A stretch of DNA of 64,000 bases from Sideroxydans sp. (GCA_028710605.1 JAQTTU010000009.1:97588-161587); one strand, 5' to 3'. Shown: positions 8,470 through 17,650, counted from the stretch's first letter. Translations and numbers: made by a program. The notes: generated by a model not told the origin, from the letters alone.

Positions 8470-9486
8470 TTATTTGGCTTTAACCGCCGACGCACACTCC
8501 GCGATCAAATCCCACCCCCGATACACCATGCCGCTGTACATCTGCACCAGAGCCGCACCGGCCTGCATTTTCTCCAGCGCATGTTCGCCTTTGAGGATGC
8601 CGCCCACGCCGATGATGGGCAGCGCGCCGTGCAGTTCGGCGGCGAGTTGGCGGATGACGGCAGTGGATTTTTCGCGCACGGGTGCGCCGCTTAAGCCGCC
8701 TGCCTCGTTGCCGTGCGGCAGACCTTGCACGCCTTCGCGCGACAGCGTGGTGTTGGTGGCGATCACGCCGTCGATGCGGTGTTTGATGAGCAGGGCGGCG
8801 ATTTGTTTGATCTGGTCGCTGTCGAGGTCGGGCGCGATCTTCACTGCCAGCGGCACGTACTTGCCGTGTTGCTGCGCGAGTTTTTCCTGCTCCGCTTTCA
8901 GTTGTCCCAGCAGCGCATCCAGTTCGTCGCCGCCCTGCAACTGGCGCAGGTTCTTGGTGTTGGGCGAGGAGATGTTGATGGCGACGTAGCTGGCGTGCGC
9001 ATAAACCTTGCGCAGACCGATCAGGTAATCGTCCGCCGCTTTCTCGATGGGGGTGTCGGCGTTCTTGCCGATGTTGATGCCGAGGATGCCTTTGAAGTTG
9101 GCGCGCTTCACGTTTTCGACCAGCGCGTCCACGCCGTCGTTGTTGAAGCCCATGCGGTTGATGATGGCCTGCGCTTGCGGCAGGCGGAACATGCGCGGCT
9201 TGGGATTGCCCGGTTGCGGGCGCGGGGTGACCGTGCCGATTTCGATGAAGCCGAAACCGAGCGCGGCCAGTGCGTTGATGTAGCCGCCGTTCTTGTCCAG
9301 GCCTGCGGCCAGTCCTACCGGGTTGGGGAAGGTCAGTCCCATCACCGTGCGCGGATCATTTTGCGGACGTTTCACCACCAGAGGCAGCGTGCCCAGGCAA
9401 TGCGCGGCTTTCAGCGCATCGAGAGTGGCGTGGTGGGCGGTCTCGGGGTTGAGGGCGAACAGGGCGGGGCGGAGTAATTGGAACAT
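8470..9486 (-). CDS. pyrD: Dihydroorotate dehydrogenase (quinone), class 2
   Basis: A 338-residue membrane-associated flavoenzyme that oxidises dihydroorotate to orotate in pyrimidine synthesis and passes electrons to quinone. It opens with the class 2 N-terminal helix ([22 protein letters not shown]). It then shows [42 protein letters not shown] and INISSPNT, and ends with GVGGI and [15 protein letters not shown] phosphate-binding motifs. The start abuts the stop of the upstream membrane-protein gene (TAG directly followed by ATG), implying coupling. Confidence 0.97.
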   Translation of the reverse strand: MFQLLRPALFALNPETAHHATLDALKAAHCLGTLPLVVKRPQNDPRTVMGLTFPNPVGLAAGLDKNGGYINALAALGFGFIEIGTVTPRPQPGNPKPRMFRLPQAQAIINRMGFNNDGVDALVENVKRANFKGILGINIGKNADTPIEKAADDYLIGLRKVYAHASYVAINISSPNTKNLRQLQGGDELDALLGQLKAEQEKLAQQHGKYVPLAVKIAPDLDSDQIKQIAALLIKHRIDGVIATNTTLSREGVQGLPHGNEAGGLSGAPVREKSTAVIRQLAAELHGALPIIGVGGILKGEHALEKMQAGAALVQMYSGMVYRGWDLIAECASAVKAK

Positions 9487-10356
9487 CTATAAATCTCTCT
9501 TGGTGACGACGGGAATGGGAAACGGTTTTTTCTTGAACACTTGGCCGCGCGGCTTGCCGCGCCAATGTTCGGCGACGACATCGCCGAGTTGCAAACAGAG
9601 CAGGCCGAATACGGCGAGATAGGCGGATAGTTGCCACACCGTCGCGGAAAATAACAGCGCGCCTCCGCTCGCATCATAAACCGCCAGCGCGAGGCCGCCG
9701 ACCACGATGCCGGAGAGTGCACCCAGCAAAATGCGACTCCAGTCGCCTTGCGGCAAGCCAGTAAATACGGTGCTCTCCAGCCATAGCAGTTGCAGCGCGA
9801 CGAGCAGCAGCAACGGCGCTAGCCAGAATAGCCAGCCCAAATATTCCGGCCAAACCGTGCCGCAAAACAACCCGCCCAGTGCCGCCAGCAGCAGCATGTA
9901 GGCGGCGGTTTCGGCGGGCAAGGCGGGGAGCGCGAATCTGCGCGTGTTCAAGTGCAACAGACCGGCCAGCCACAAACGGGTGAGCAACACGGTGGGCAAC
10001 AGCGCCGCGCCGCACAGCGCGGCCAGCAGCAACGAGGCGACCGGACTGACGGGAATGAACCACGCGCTTGCGAACAGATTCAGATAAGCGAGCAGCAAGC
10101 AAATGATTGCCCCGGCCACGCCGCTCCACAGCAGAAAACCGCGTTGCTCGCGCAACAGGCTGTGGCCGCTGCGGCGCAAGTTGAGCGTGTCGAGCAGCAG
10201 ACCGAAAGCGAGCAGAGCGAGGGTGCCGAACAAGGCGGGCAACCAGGCTGCGCCCGCGATGGGCGCGGGTGCAACCCAATCAAGACCGGCGAGCGAGAGC
10301 GCCAGCGGCGGCAACAGCAGCAGCGCGGCGACGTAGGCGGTGAGGCGAATAATCAT
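9487..10356 (-). CDS. Multi-spanning membrane protein of unknown function
   Basis: A 289-residue protein with about eight hydrophobic segments and no family that I recognise. I place the start at MIIRLTAYVAALLLLPPLAL, which has GGGAG 6-10 bases upstream; the open frame extends further but only through the REP-like palindrome at 10382-10439. The C-terminus is basic and cytoplasmic-looking (KPRGQVFKKKPFPIPVVTKRDL). Its stop codon touches the pyrD start, so the two genes are probably one operon. No catalytic motif is visible. Confidence 0.72.
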   Translation of the reverse strand: MIIRLTAYVAALLLLPPLALSLAGLDWVAPAPIAGAAWLPALFGTLALLAFGLLLDTLNLRRSGHSLLREQRGFLLWSGVAGAIICLLLAYLNLFASAWFIPVSPVASLLLAALCGAALLPTVLLTRLWLAGLLHLNTRRFALPALPAETAAYMLLLAALGGLFCGTVWPEYLGWLFWLAPLLLLVALQLLWLESTVFTGLPQGDWSRILLGALSGIVVGGLALAVYDASGGALLFSATVWQLSAYLAVFGLLCLQLGDVVAEHWRGKPRGQVFKKKPFPIPVVTKRDL

Positions 10357-10381
10357 TTTAACTCCCGAGGTTAGGGTGTTT

Positions 10382-10439
10382 GTAGGTGCGAATTCATTCG
10401 CACGCAACACAATATTCGTGCGAATGAATTCGCACCCAC
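10382..10439. repeat. Large palindromic REP-like repeat
   Basis: Arms of 22 bp built on GGTGCGAATTCATTCGCAC (10382-10403) and its complement (10418-10439) flank a 14-base spacer. Each arm is itself partly palindromic. It is the larger relative of the kup leader palindrome at 3746-3777. It separates bpt from the membrane-protein gene on the minus strand. Confidence 0.85.
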
Positions 10440-10465
10440 ACACCAGCAGAATCCGCCGTAGATAT

Positions 10466-11203
10466 TCATGCGCAGTTTTTACTCAAGATGGTTTGCCACA
10501 CATCATCCCGCAAACCTTGCAGCGGCTGGAAGTGAGCCTTGTACGCCATCTTGCGGCTGCCCTCTATCCAGTAACCGAGATACAGATAAGGCAGTTGCAA
10601 CTTGCGGCACAGTTCGATCTGCCACAGCACGTTGTAAGTGCCGTAGCTGCTGTGCGGCACTACGGGGTCGTAGAAAGTATAGACCGCCGACAAGCCGTCC
10701 TGCAGCACATCGATCACGCTCACCATGCGCAGGATGTCGCCCTCGCGGAATTCCACCAGCAGCGTATCGACCTGGCTTTGTAGCAGGAAGCTGCGGTATT
10801 GCTCCGGGTCATCATCGTCCATGCCGCCGTCGCGGTGGCGCGCTTGCTGGTAGCGGCAATACAACTCGAAATACTCCGGCTTGTCTTGCAGGGTATGCAG
10901 CGTGGCCTTTAGCTCGTAATGCTGCTTGCAGCTGCGGCGCTGCGAGCGCGTGCTCTGAAAATCCTTGACCACCACGCGCGCCGGAACGCACTGCTGGCAG
11001 TTGTCGCAATGCGGGCGATACGTGAACGTGCCGCTGCGGCGAAAGCCGTGGCGCACCAGTTCGGAATAGACCGGCGTGGTGATGAACTGGCTGGGCGTGG
11101 CGACTTGCGAGCGCGCTTCCCTGCCTTCCAGATAACTGCACGGGTAGGGCGCAGTCAGATAGAAGTGCAATGTGACGGGTGGGATGTCGTTGAGCAGGCT
11201 CAT
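10466..11203 (-). CDS. bpt: Aspartate/glutamate leucyltransferase (Bpt)
   Basis: A 245-residue aminoacyl-tRNA-protein transferase that adds leucine to N-terminal Asp/Glu, marking proteins for ClpS/ClpAP. It has the Bpt/ATE N-terminal cysteine cluster [12 protein letters not shown] ... [11 protein letters not shown], then [17 protein letters not shown], and late in the protein [19 protein letters not shown]. Length is typical. Its ATG overlaps the aat stop by four bases (ATGA), so both N-degron transferases are translated from one message. Confidence 0.95.
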   Translation of the reverse strand: MSLLNDIPPVTLHFYLTAPYPCSYLEGREARSQVATPSQFITTPVYSELVRHGFRRSGTFTYRPHCDNCQQCVPARVVVKDFQSTRSQRRSCKQHYELKATLHTLQDKPEYFELYCRYQQARHRDGGMDDDDPEQYRSFLLQSQVDTLLVEFREGDILRMVSVIDVLQDGLSAVYTFYDPVVPHSSYGTYNVLWQIELCRKLQLPYLYLGYWIEGSRKMAYKAHFQPLQGLRDDVWQTILSKNCA

Positions 11204-11895
11204 TTGAAAAGGTCGCGGTCGAATCGCCAGTCAGCGATTGGCACGTAGTTTATCAAGTCTTCCAGTCGCGCGATGAATTCGCTGCGCGGAATTTCGCGCG
11301 CGCCCAGTGAGGCCAAGTGCGGTGTGTGCATCTGGCAGTCGATCATGCCGAAATCCCATCGTTTGAGTTGCGCGGCGAGATGCGCCAACGCGATCTTGGA
11401 GGCATCGGTGCGGCGGCTGAACATGGATTCGCCGTAAAACATTCTGCCTAGCGCCATGCCGTACAGTCCGCCCACCAGTTCGCCGTCCAGCCAGGTTTCC
11501 ACCGAATGCGCAAAGCCCATACGGTGCAGTTCGCAATAGGCGGCGACCATATCATCCAAAATCCATGTGCCGCTCGCCCCTTCGCGAGGGGCGGCACAGG
11601 CGCGCATCACCCGCTCAAAGGCGGTATCAAAGCGCACTTCGTGGCGACCGTTGCGCAGCGTTTTGCGCAACGAGTGCGAGATTTTGAATTCGTGCGGGAA
11701 CAGCACCATGCGCGGATCGGGGCTCCACCACAGGATGGGATCGCCTTCGCTGAACCAGGGGAAGATGCCGTGGCGATAGGCATCCAGCAAACGCGCCGGA
11801 GAAAGATCGCCGCCCGCCGCCAGTAATCCGTTGGGATATTCAAGCGCGTGGTGTACGGGCGGGAAGGGGACGGAGTTTTGCAGCAGCGGGATCAT
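11200..11895 (-). CDS. aat: Leucyl/phenylalanyl-tRNA-protein transferase
   Basis: A 231-residue enzyme that transfers Leu or Phe from tRNA to N-terminal Lys/Arg. It shows [64 protein letters not shown] and [20 protein letters not shown], all family hallmarks. The start [14 protein letters not shown] is set by homology; a longer frame exists but is unsupported, and no strong Shine-Dalgarno is seen. Overlaps bpt by ATGA. Confidence 0.95.
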   Translation of the reverse strand: MIPLLQNSVPFPPVHHALEYPNGLLAAGGDLSPARLLDAYRHGIFPWFSEGDPILWWSPDPRMVLFPHEFKISHSLRKTLRNGRHEVRFDTAFERVMRACAAPREGASGTWILDDMVAAYCELHRMGFAHSVETWLDGELVGGLYGMALGRMFYGESMFSRRTDASKIALAHLAAQLKRWDFGMIDCQMHTPHLASLGAREIPRSEFIARLEDLINYVPIADWRFDRDLFK

Positions 11896-12001
11896 CGTTG
11901 GAGGCGAAAAATTATATATAGGTCGTCGTAATTGTAGGCATGCACGGCGAATTATGTTTATATTACGCCTGTTAACGGGCATGACGCTCTTGGAGGTTTT
12001 C

Positions 12002-13534
12002 GTGGTACTGGGTTTGTTTGGGAAAAAATCGGATCATCCGCTGGCTGACATGAAGTCGGCGCAGCTGATATTGGATGATGTTCCCAGGAACGATCCGTTC
12101 AAGGCGTTGCAGGAACTGGGCGATTGGGTAGAGGCGATCCGCGAGGAAGCGAAGAATTTCCGGCTGGATCACCAGTGGGCTGTTTTGCGCCTGTTCGATC
12201 AGGCCGCGCAACCCTATCTGCGCAAGTTGTTGTGCGATTATTTTTCCGTGCAGTCCCTGTCCCAGTTTCAGGAAAACCGGCTGTGGACCTTGCTGGAAAG
12301 GTATTTGACCCAGAGCGAGTTGTGCCACTTCGATGTGTTGACCCGTTATCGCAAGGGCGAAAAAGGGGCTTCTTCGGTCAAGCCGGATTTGACGCTGTTG
12401 TGCGCGCGCGGCATCTCGGCAAACACCGGCAGGCTCAAGCTGGCGGCGGCGCGCTATACCCTGGTCGAACCGTGGCTCTGGGAACATCTGGCCGGGTATT
12501 ACGGCCTTGCTGAAGCGCAAAATTTTCAGGATGAACTGGTGTCCCTGTATCCCGGGGTGAACTCTACGGTGGCGCAGGAATTTGCGGTGCTGATGGTCTG
12601 GTACGGCAGCAGTGCCGGGACGCTGAGCCCGTTGCAGGAACACATCACCGAACGTCTTTTTGCGCATCTGGGCAAAGGGCTGCAAATCAGCAAGGCGTAC
12701 AACGCTTCCGGCCTGTTCATCTTCGATCTGGCGCAACCCACACCGCCCATGCGCGCTTCGCTGGAGATCACGCTGCATCCCTCGTTGCGCTATTTCGATG
12801 CCGAAGCGATGAAGCCGCAATTGGACAGCCTGATTAAAACCCTGGACAAGGGCATCCTGCCGGAAAACTTCAATCTGTACGGCGCAAAATACGAATCGGA
12901 AATGCTGCGCGATTTCGCCCAGCGTTTGTTGCAAAGTCTGGTTCTGCCCGCCCCGATGCGCCGCAGTCCGCGCCGCAAGATCAATGTCAATCTGAAAGTG
13001 GCCAGCGGCTTTTTCAGAATGCTGGAGAAAACCGATGTCGGTCCCAACTTCGACGAGCACAACGGCGAGATTTGGGACGTGGAAGACATCAGCGCGTCCG
13101 GCTTCCGCAGCGTGATCCCGATGTCGCGCGCAGATGGAATCAAGATCGGTACGCTACTGGGCAGCAGGCCGGAGAGCGTTTCGCATTGGGGTGCGGGCGT
13201 GGTGCGCCGCTTGAGCCGCGACAAGGAAGGCAACCTGCACGTCGGGGTCGAGATATTGAGCCACCGCTTTGTCGGCGTACCGCTGAAGGATCAAGCCCAA
13301 CCGGGTGCGGAAAGCGATATGGCGGGCATTTATTTGAACCGCCCCTCCGATACCAGCGGCGAAGCGTGGCTACTCATGAAGCCGGAAATATTTTCCGCCA
13401 GCCGCAGTATGACCATGCAGATGGACGGCAAGGAATACTTGTTGTTGCCGTTGGCGCTGGTCGAACACGGGCACGATTACGACCTCGCGCGCTACCGCAT
13501 GATGGAGCAGGACGGCATACACGAGGAAGAGTAG
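12002..13534 (+). CDS. Large cytoplasmic protein with PilZ-like C-terminal region
   Basis: A 510-residue protein without a confident name. The start is a GTG at 12002, preceded by GGAGG with a five-base spacer; longer in-frame starts at 11954 and 11981 lack this. The product begins [20 protein letters not shown]. The helical middle region has no obvious motif. The last ~150 residues contain [51 protein letters not shown] and VGVEILSH. This is a beta-barrel pattern like PilZ-type proteins found in other betaproteobacteria. A c-di-GMP role is inferred and not proven. It is divergent from aat and convergent with the esterase. Confidence 0.75.
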   Translation: MVLGLFGKKSDHPLADMKSAQLILDDVPRNDPFKALQELGDWVEAIREEAKNFRLDHQWAVLRLFDQAAQPYLRKLLCDYFSVQSLSQFQENRLWTLLERYLTQSELCHFDVLTRYRKGEKGASSVKPDLTLLCARGISANTGRLKLAAARYTLVEPWLWEHLAGYYGLAEAQNFQDELVSLYPGVNSTVAQEFAVLMVWYGSSAGTLSPLQEHITERLFAHLGKGLQISKAYNASGLFIFDLAQPTPPMRASLEITLHPSLRYFDAEAMKPQLDSLIKTLDKGILPENFNLYGAKYESEMLRDFAQRLLQSLVLPAPMRRSPRRKINVNLKVASGFFRMLEKTDVGPNFDEHNGEIWDVEDISASGFRSVIPMSRADGIKIGTLLGSRPESVSHWGAGVVRRLSRDKEGNLHVGVEILSHRFVGVPLKDQAQPGAESDMAGIYLNRPSDTSGEAWLLMKPEIFSASRSMTMQMDGKEYLLLPLALVEHGHDYDLARYRMMEQDGIHEEE

Positions 13535-13538
13535 TTTT

Positions 13539-14198
13539 CTACATCCGCTGTTTCAGCCACTGCGCGATCGCATCGACTTCTTCCATACACACTGTGTGCT
13601 GCATTGCGTATTCGTGCCACTCCAGCGCATAGCCGCGTTTTAGCAATTCTTCCGCCGAAGCTCTCCCCAGCATATAAGGAACCACCGGGTCATTGCGCCC
13701 GTGTGCCATGAAGATGGCCGTGGATAGGGCATCTTCAGAGGTTGCTTGGGGCAGGCTGTGCGCCAGCGGCAGGTAAGCGGACAGCGCGAGAATGCCGCCC
13801 AGCTTGTGTTTGCTACGCAAACCGCTATGCAAAGCGATTGCGCCGCCCTGCGAAAATCCCGCCAGAAAAATATGATTCGCAGCGATGCCGCGCGCGATTT
13901 CCTGTGCGATCAACTTCTCCACTTCCTGCTGCGAAGCGTTGATGCCCGCTTCATCCTGTTCTCCGCCTATATCGGCGCTACGGATGTCGTACCAGGCGGG
14001 CATGATGAAACCGCCGTTGATGGTGACCGGGCGCTTGGGCGCATGCGGAAAAATGTAGCGCACGGCTTGCGGCAGATGGATCTCGTCAACGATAGGCACA
14101 AAGTCGTCGCCGGAAGCGCCCAGGCCGTGCAGCCAGATGACGCTGTATTGCGGATTGCGTCCGCTGAGCAGCATGATGTGGGGGAGTAGATCGCTCAT
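13539..14198 (-). CDS. Phospholipase/carboxylesterase family serine hydrolase
   Basis: A 219-residue alpha/beta hydrolase of the carboxylesterase/acyl-protein thioesterase type. The nucleophile is S116 in GFSQGG, the acid D170 in HGRNDPVVP, and the base H201 in YAMQHTVC. An early HGLGASGDDF supplies the oxyanion region. No signal peptide, so cytoplasmic. Length matches bacterial EstB/YpfH-type enzymes. The natural ester is unknown. Confidence 0.9.
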   Translation of the reverse strand: MSDLLPHIMLLSGRNPQYSVIWLHGLGASGDDFVPIVDEIHLPQAVRYIFPHAPKRPVTINGGFIMPAWYDIRSADIGGEQDEAGINASQQEVEKLIAQEIARGIAANHIFLAGFSQGGAIALHSGLRSKHKLGGILALSAYLPLAHSLPQATSEDALSTAIFMAHGRNDPVVPYMLGRASAEELLKRGYALEWHEYAMQHTVCMEEVDAIAQWLKQRM

Positions 14199-14240
14199 TC
14201 AAAAACCTTTGTTAGTCACGGACTGAAACGGAAAAGCCAA

Positions 14241-14440
14241 AAACTATTTGCCACAGAGGACAGTGCGTGTGTTGTTGGGGCTTTAGCCCCTTACAACCAC
14301 GGCCTACCCCTTGCGGGTACAGAGATCACAGAGAAAGTTCATCACAGGCAATAAGCGTGCGAATTACCTTTCAGTTGGAACAGCGAACGATTGATAACCG
14401 CTGTTTTCTCTGTGCCCTCTGTGTCCTCTGTGGCTGAATT
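14241..14440. repeat. CTCTGTGG-type inverted repeat with a nested insertion
   Basis: The left arm begins TTTGCCACAGAGGACA (about 14247-14262), and its remainder AGATCACAGAGAAA lies only at about 14322-14337. Between them sits unrelated sequence containing GGGGCTTTAGCCCC and CTACCCCTTGCGGGT. The right arm (14405-14434) is intact. The arrangement suggests one repeat inserted into another. No gene is present in 14199-14452. Confidence 0.7.
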
Positions 14441-14452
14441 GAGGTTTTCTGG

Positions 14453-15091
14453 TTACGGCTCAGGAATCACATCGCGCAGCACTTGAAACAACTCGCGATA
14501 GCTCTTCGGCGGTTTCGCCAATTCTTTTTCCTTGAGCGCGTTGCGGATCAGTGTGCGCAGATGTTGCGCGTCGGCTTCGGGATGCTCGGCCAGCAATTCG
14601 GTGAGCGCATCCGGCTGTTCCAGCAAACGGTCGCGCAAGCTTTCCACTTGGTGCAGCCACGCCGTGTGCTGGCGCGACGTGCCGTTCCAGGCATCCAGCT
14701 TGGCCTGGATGGGCGCGGGATCGACCTCGCGCATCAGTCTGCCGATGTATTGCAGTTGGCGGTTGAGCGCGCCGAACTTGGTCATGCGCTTGTATTCCAG
14801 AATCGCTTCCAGCAAATTTTCATCCAGATTCAAATCGCGCAGTTTTTCTTTGGACAGCTCGGTCAGCGTTTTGCCGAGGTCTTGCAGCTCAAGCATTTGC
14901 TTTTTGATTTTGGTCTTGCTGGGCGGAAGTTCTTCGGGGTCAGAAGGGTCGCGCAGCGATTCGTTTGTCCCCTCTCCCTTCGGGAGAGGGTTAGGGTGAG
15001 GGAAACGGGCATGGCGTTTTTTCCCCGTAGGGGCGGTATCGGCTTCATGCCCGTTCAGCTCGTCGTCGTGATGTCTTTGGCGCGTGTTCAT
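14453..15091 (-). CDS. darP: Ribosome-associated protein DarP (YjgA, DUF615)
   Basis: A 212-residue acidic/basic helical protein of the YjgA/DarP family, which binds late 50S assembly intermediates. The core reads KIKKQMLELQDLGKTLTELS, LDENLLEAILEYKRMTKFGALNRQLQYIGRLMR and ELLAEHPEADAQHLRTLIRNALKEKE. Residues about 30-41 are encoded by a C/G-rich palindrome (14969-15003), giving RFPHPNPLPKGEG-like sequence foreign to the family. It sits in the poorly conserved N-terminal tail, so the fold should tolerate it. The start may instead be six codons upstream, at 15109. Divergent from pmbA. Confidence 0.9.
   Translation of the reverse strand: MNTRQRHHDDELNGHEADTAPTGKKRHARFPHPNPLPKGEGTNESLRDPSDPEELPPSKTKIKKQMLELQDLGKTLTELSKEKLRDLNLDENLLEAILEYKRMTKFGALNRQLQYIGRLMREVDPAPIQAKLDAWNGTSRQHTAWLHQVESLRDRLLEQPDALTELLAEHPEADAQHLRTLIRNALKEKELAKPPKSYRELFQVLRDVIPEP
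14969..15003. repeat. CCCTCTCCC palindromic repeat inside darP
   Basis: CCCTCTCCCTTCGGGAGAGGG is followed by TTAGGGTGAGGG, the widespread 'CCCTCTCC' dispersed repeat. The reading frame of darP stays open through it. Related copies lie at 31601-31697, 38397-38478, 47645-47745 and 62757-62801. Confidence 0.8.
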
Positions 15092-15158
15092 GGGTTCGGT
15101 AAGGTTCAACAGATGTTGCTATGATAGCGCCTCCCGACGAACCAGCCTCCCGAATTTT

Positions 15159-16505
15159 ATGAACGCCAACGTTTCAAAAGCCGCGCACAGCGCCGATTCC
15201 CTGCAACAACTCGCCGCCGATATCGTGCGCTACGCCCGCCAACAGGGCGCTTCCGCCAGTGCGGCGGAAGTCTCGGAAGGCTTCGGCCAGACCGTCAGCG
15301 TGCGTCAGGGCGTGGTCGAAACCATCGAATACAACCGCGACAAAGGCTTGAGCGTCAGCGTTTACATGGGCCAGCGGCGCGGCAACGCCAGCACCTCTGA
15401 TTTTTCGCAGCAAGCCGTGCGCGACACCGTGGATGCCGCGCTCAACATCGCGCGCTACACCGCCGAAGATGATTGCGCCGGGCTGCCCGATGCCGACCAG
15501 CTCGCCACCGAATTCCCCGACCTCGACCTGTATCACCCGTGGAAATTGAATGTGGAGCAGGCCATCGCATTGGCCAGCGAATGCGAAGAAGCCGCGTTCA
15601 GCGCCGACAAACGCATCAACAATTCCGAAGGCTGCACCATCAACGTCAACGAAGGCCGCTTCGTGCAAGCCAACAGTTTGGGCTTTGTCGGCGGCTATCC
15701 CAGCTCGCGCCACAGCATCAGCTGCTCGGTGATCGCCGGTAAAGGCGACGGCATGCAGCGCGACTACTGGTACAGCGTGGCGCGCAACGCCAGCGAGATT
15801 CTGAAAGTGGAAGAGATCGGACGCATCGCCGCCGAACGCACCGTGCGCCGCCTCAAAGCGCGCAAAATGCCGACCACGCAATGTCCGGTGCTGTTTGAAG
15901 CGCCGGTCGCGGGCGGCCTGTTCGGCCACTTCGTCGGCGCGGTGAGCGGCGGCAGCCTGTATCGCAAATCCTCCTTCCTGCTTGACCAACTCGACCAAAA
16001 AGTATTCTCCGACATCGTGCGCCTTGACGACGTGCCCAACATCCCGCGCGGTCTGGGCAGCAGCGCGTTCGACGACGAAGGCGTGCGCACCCGGCAACGC
16101 GCCATCGTCGAAGCGGGCGTGCTGCGCGGCTACTTCCTCGGCAGCTACAGCGCGCGCAAACTCGGCATGCAAACCACCGGCAATGCGGGCGGCACGCACA
16201 ACCTCATCGTGCAACATGGCGACCTGGATTTCGCCGGACTGCTGCGCAAAATGGGGCGCGGCTTGGTTGTCACCGAACTGCTGGGTCACGGTGTCAATCC
16301 CGTCACCGGCGACTACTCGCGCGGCGCGGCGGGCTTCTGGGTCGAACACGGCGAGATCCAATATCCCGTGGAAGAAATCACCATCGCCGGTAACCTCAAA
16401 GACATGTACAAAAACATCATCGCCATCGGCAACGACGTACTGGCGCAAGGCGCGCGCCAGTGCGGCTCGGTGCTGGTGGAGCGGATGGCGGTGGCGGGGA
16501 GTTGA
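15159..16505 (+). CDS. pmbA: PmbA/TldE metalloprotease subunit
   Basis: A 448-residue partner of TldD; the TldD/TldE pair cleaves unfolded peptides and matures microcin- or RiPP-type peptides. It shows SVSVRQGVVETIEYNRDKGLSVSVYMG near residue 45, the TldE motifs ARKMPTTQCPVLFEAPVAGGLFGHFVGAVSG, and a C-terminus with GNAGGTHN, VTELLGHGVNPVTGDYSRGAAGFWVE and AGNLKDMYKNIIAIGND. As in other TldE proteins it lacks the HExxxH zinc site of TldD. The start at 15159 fits the family; further upstream the frame overlaps the divergent darP gene. tldD is not in this window. Confidence 0.95.
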   Translation: MNANVSKAAHSADSLQQLAADIVRYARQQGASASAAEVSEGFGQTVSVRQGVVETIEYNRDKGLSVSVYMGQRRGNASTSDFSQQAVRDTVDAALNIARYTAEDDCAGLPDADQLATEFPDLDLYHPWKLNVEQAIALASECEEAAFSADKRINNSEGCTINVNEGRFVQANSLGFVGGYPSSRHSISCSVIAGKGDGMQRDYWYSVARNASEILKVEEIGRIAAERTVRRLKARKMPTTQCPVLFEAPVAGGLFGHFVGAVSGGSLYRKSSFLLDQLDQKVFSDIVRLDDVPNIPRGLGSSAFDDEGVRTRQRAIVEAGVLRGYFLGSYSARKLGMQTTGNAGGTHNLIVQHGDLDFAGLLRKMGRGLVVTELLGHGVNPVTGDYSRGAAGFWVEHGEIQYPVEEITIAGNLKDMYKNIIAIGNDVLAQGARQCGSVLVERMAVAGS

Positions 16506-16519
16506 ACATCCGACATTGC

Positions 16520-16590
16520 GAAGATGCCCGTCAATAGGCGATCTGCAATATGTGGTGCATGGAGAATGGCGTATTTATTGGTTCACGGGC
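16520..16590. repeat. Copy of the GCCCGTCAATAG dispersed element
   Basis: GAAGATGCCCGTCAATAGGC starts the copy and GGCGTATTTATTGGTTCACG is near its end, matching the outline of the copies at 1761, 38893 and 61783. It lies between pmbA and the vapBC promoter. Confidence 0.75.
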
Positions 16591-16626
16591 GTGTTGTGTT
16601 TAGTGATTTCGGGTTCATGGGCAACC

Positions 16627-16655
16627 ATGACACCCCGCAAGCCATCAGGTAAGAT
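16627..16655 (+). promoter_or_regulatory. Predicted sigma70 promoter of vapBC
   Basis: ATGACA (16627-16632) and TAAGAT (16650-16655) are separated by exactly 17 bases, about 30 bases before the antitoxin start. They match the consensus at 5 of 6 and 4 of 6 positions. Confidence 0.5.
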
Positions 16656-16684
16656 GCCTCACCTTACCAACGCAGGAGATCGCC

Positions 16685-16954
16685 GTGGAAACCATCACTC
16701 TTTCTACCAAGGGGCAGCTCGTCATCCCCAAGGAAATCCGCAAAGCCCACCATCTGGCCGTCGGCACCAAATTTTCCGTTTCCTTCGTGGGCGATGAAAT
16801 ACGCCTGACTCCGTTGCCGATGTTTCCGCGCACCACCGTCGCCGATGCCGCAGGCATGTTGGCAAAGCGCGGACAGAAAACCACGAGCGAAGCCAAAACC
16901 CGCGCCAGCATCAGCAAAACTTTGAAGGCGCGCGACCTCGCCACCCGCTCATGA
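16685..16954 (+). CDS. vapB: AbrB/SpoVT-fold antitoxin (VapB type)
   Basis: An 89-residue antitoxin. The N-terminus METITLSTKGQLVIPKEIRK is the swapped-hairpin AbrB DNA-binding fold, which normally represses its own promoter. The C-terminal half (KRGQKTTSEAKTRASISKTL) is the probable toxin-binding tail. AGGAG lies a few bases upstream. Its stop overlaps the toxin start (ATGA), the standard arrangement for a co-translated type II toxin-antitoxin pair. Confidence 0.9.
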   Translation: METITLSTKGQLVIPKEIRKAHHLAVGTKFSVSFVGDEIRLTPLPMFPRTTVADAAGMLAKRGQKTTSEAKTRASISKTLKARDLATRS

Positions 16955-17403
16955 TTTCGCTCGACACCAACATTCTTGCGCGCTTCCTGCTGAACGACGA
17001 TCCCGTCCAGTTCAAGCAAGCTCGCGACCTGCTGGCGCGACCCGACGAATATACCGCGCCACCCACCGTATTGCTCGAACTGGTGTGGGTGCTGGAATCC
17101 TACGACTGCACCCGCGCCGAAGTCATCCAGGCTTTGCGCGTGTTGCTGGGGCTGTCCAACTTCAAACCCAAATCGTTCGAGGCAGTTTGCTACGCGGTGA
17201 ATTGGTATGAAACAGGCATGGACTTCGGCGACGCGCTGCACCTCGCACTGAGCGCCGGAGATGATGCCTTTGCCACTTTCGACAAGGCGTTGGGAAAGTG
17301 GCGACACAGAATGGGATTGCGCCGTTGGTTAAAGTGTTGGGACGCTAATACGCATGACTGCAACATTATCCCGGATTGTCTATTAGCCGTTTGTTCACTG
17401 TAG
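16951..17403 (+). CDS. vapC: PIN-domain toxin (VapC type) with an apparently frameshifted C-terminus
   Basis: A predicted Mg-dependent ribonuclease toxin. The four acidic PIN residues are present: D5 (SLDTN), E43 (LLELVWV), D94 (FGDALH) and D111 (TFDK). After K116 the sequence leaves the family pattern and continues for 34 residues, ending in the leader of the next palindrome. Reading one base shifted from the AAA at about 17295-17297 gives VATQNGIAPLVKVLGR and a stop at 17346-17348, the normal VapC ending. A one-base deletion in GGGAAAGTGG therefore probably lengthened the protein. Activity may survive, since all catalytic residues precede the break. A sequencing error is the other explanation. 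Confidence 0.85.
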   Translation: MISLDTNILARFLLNDDPVQFKQARDLLARPDEYTAPPTVLLELVWVLESYDCTRAEVIQALRVLLGLSNFKPKSFEAVCYAVNWYETGMDFGDALHLALSAGDDAFATFDKALGKWRHRMGLRRWLKCWDANTHDCNIIPDCLLAVCSL

Positions 17404-17450
17404 GAGCGAGCTTGCTCGCGAAAGCACTTCGCGAGCAAGCTCGCTCCTAC
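17400..17450. repeat. 51-bp perfect REP palindrome (GTAGGAGCGAGC family)
   Basis: Two 23-bp complementary arms starting GTAGGAGCGAGCTTGCTCGC flank a five-base loop (AGCAC). The sequence is identical, base for base, to 20316-20366 inside ribD. A diverged copy lies at 26708-26766. Confidence 0.95.
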
Positions 17451-17644
17451 AAGTGCTTTCGGCCTAATGAACTACCCGGGTTTATGTTTGAACCCGGAAT
17501 ATCTTTACACCCAAACCCCTCCCAGCCTCCCCTTATCAAGGGAAGAATGAGGCAGTTCATGTTCGAGGTGCGAGCGTGCCTAATATATTATCTTGGATAA
17601 TTCACAGCGCGGAATCCCCAACCAATTTCCCCGCGCCTCCGTGA

Positions 17645-17650
17645 TAAAAT
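17645..17650 (+). promoter_or_regulatory. Possible -10 box of glyA
   Basis: TAAAAT in the context GATAAAATGCGCGC, 41 bases before the glyA ATG. The same TANAAT-GCG context precedes glnS and mlaF here. No good -35 is evident. Confidence 0.35.

Noticed and set aside
15174..16448. A 424-residue open frame opposite pmbA
   Set aside because: Composition is that of an antisense frame and pmbA is unambiguous on the other strand.
17376..17600. Short frame spanning the 51-bp palindrome after vapC
   Set aside because: It is made mainly of the palindrome and has no supporting start signal.
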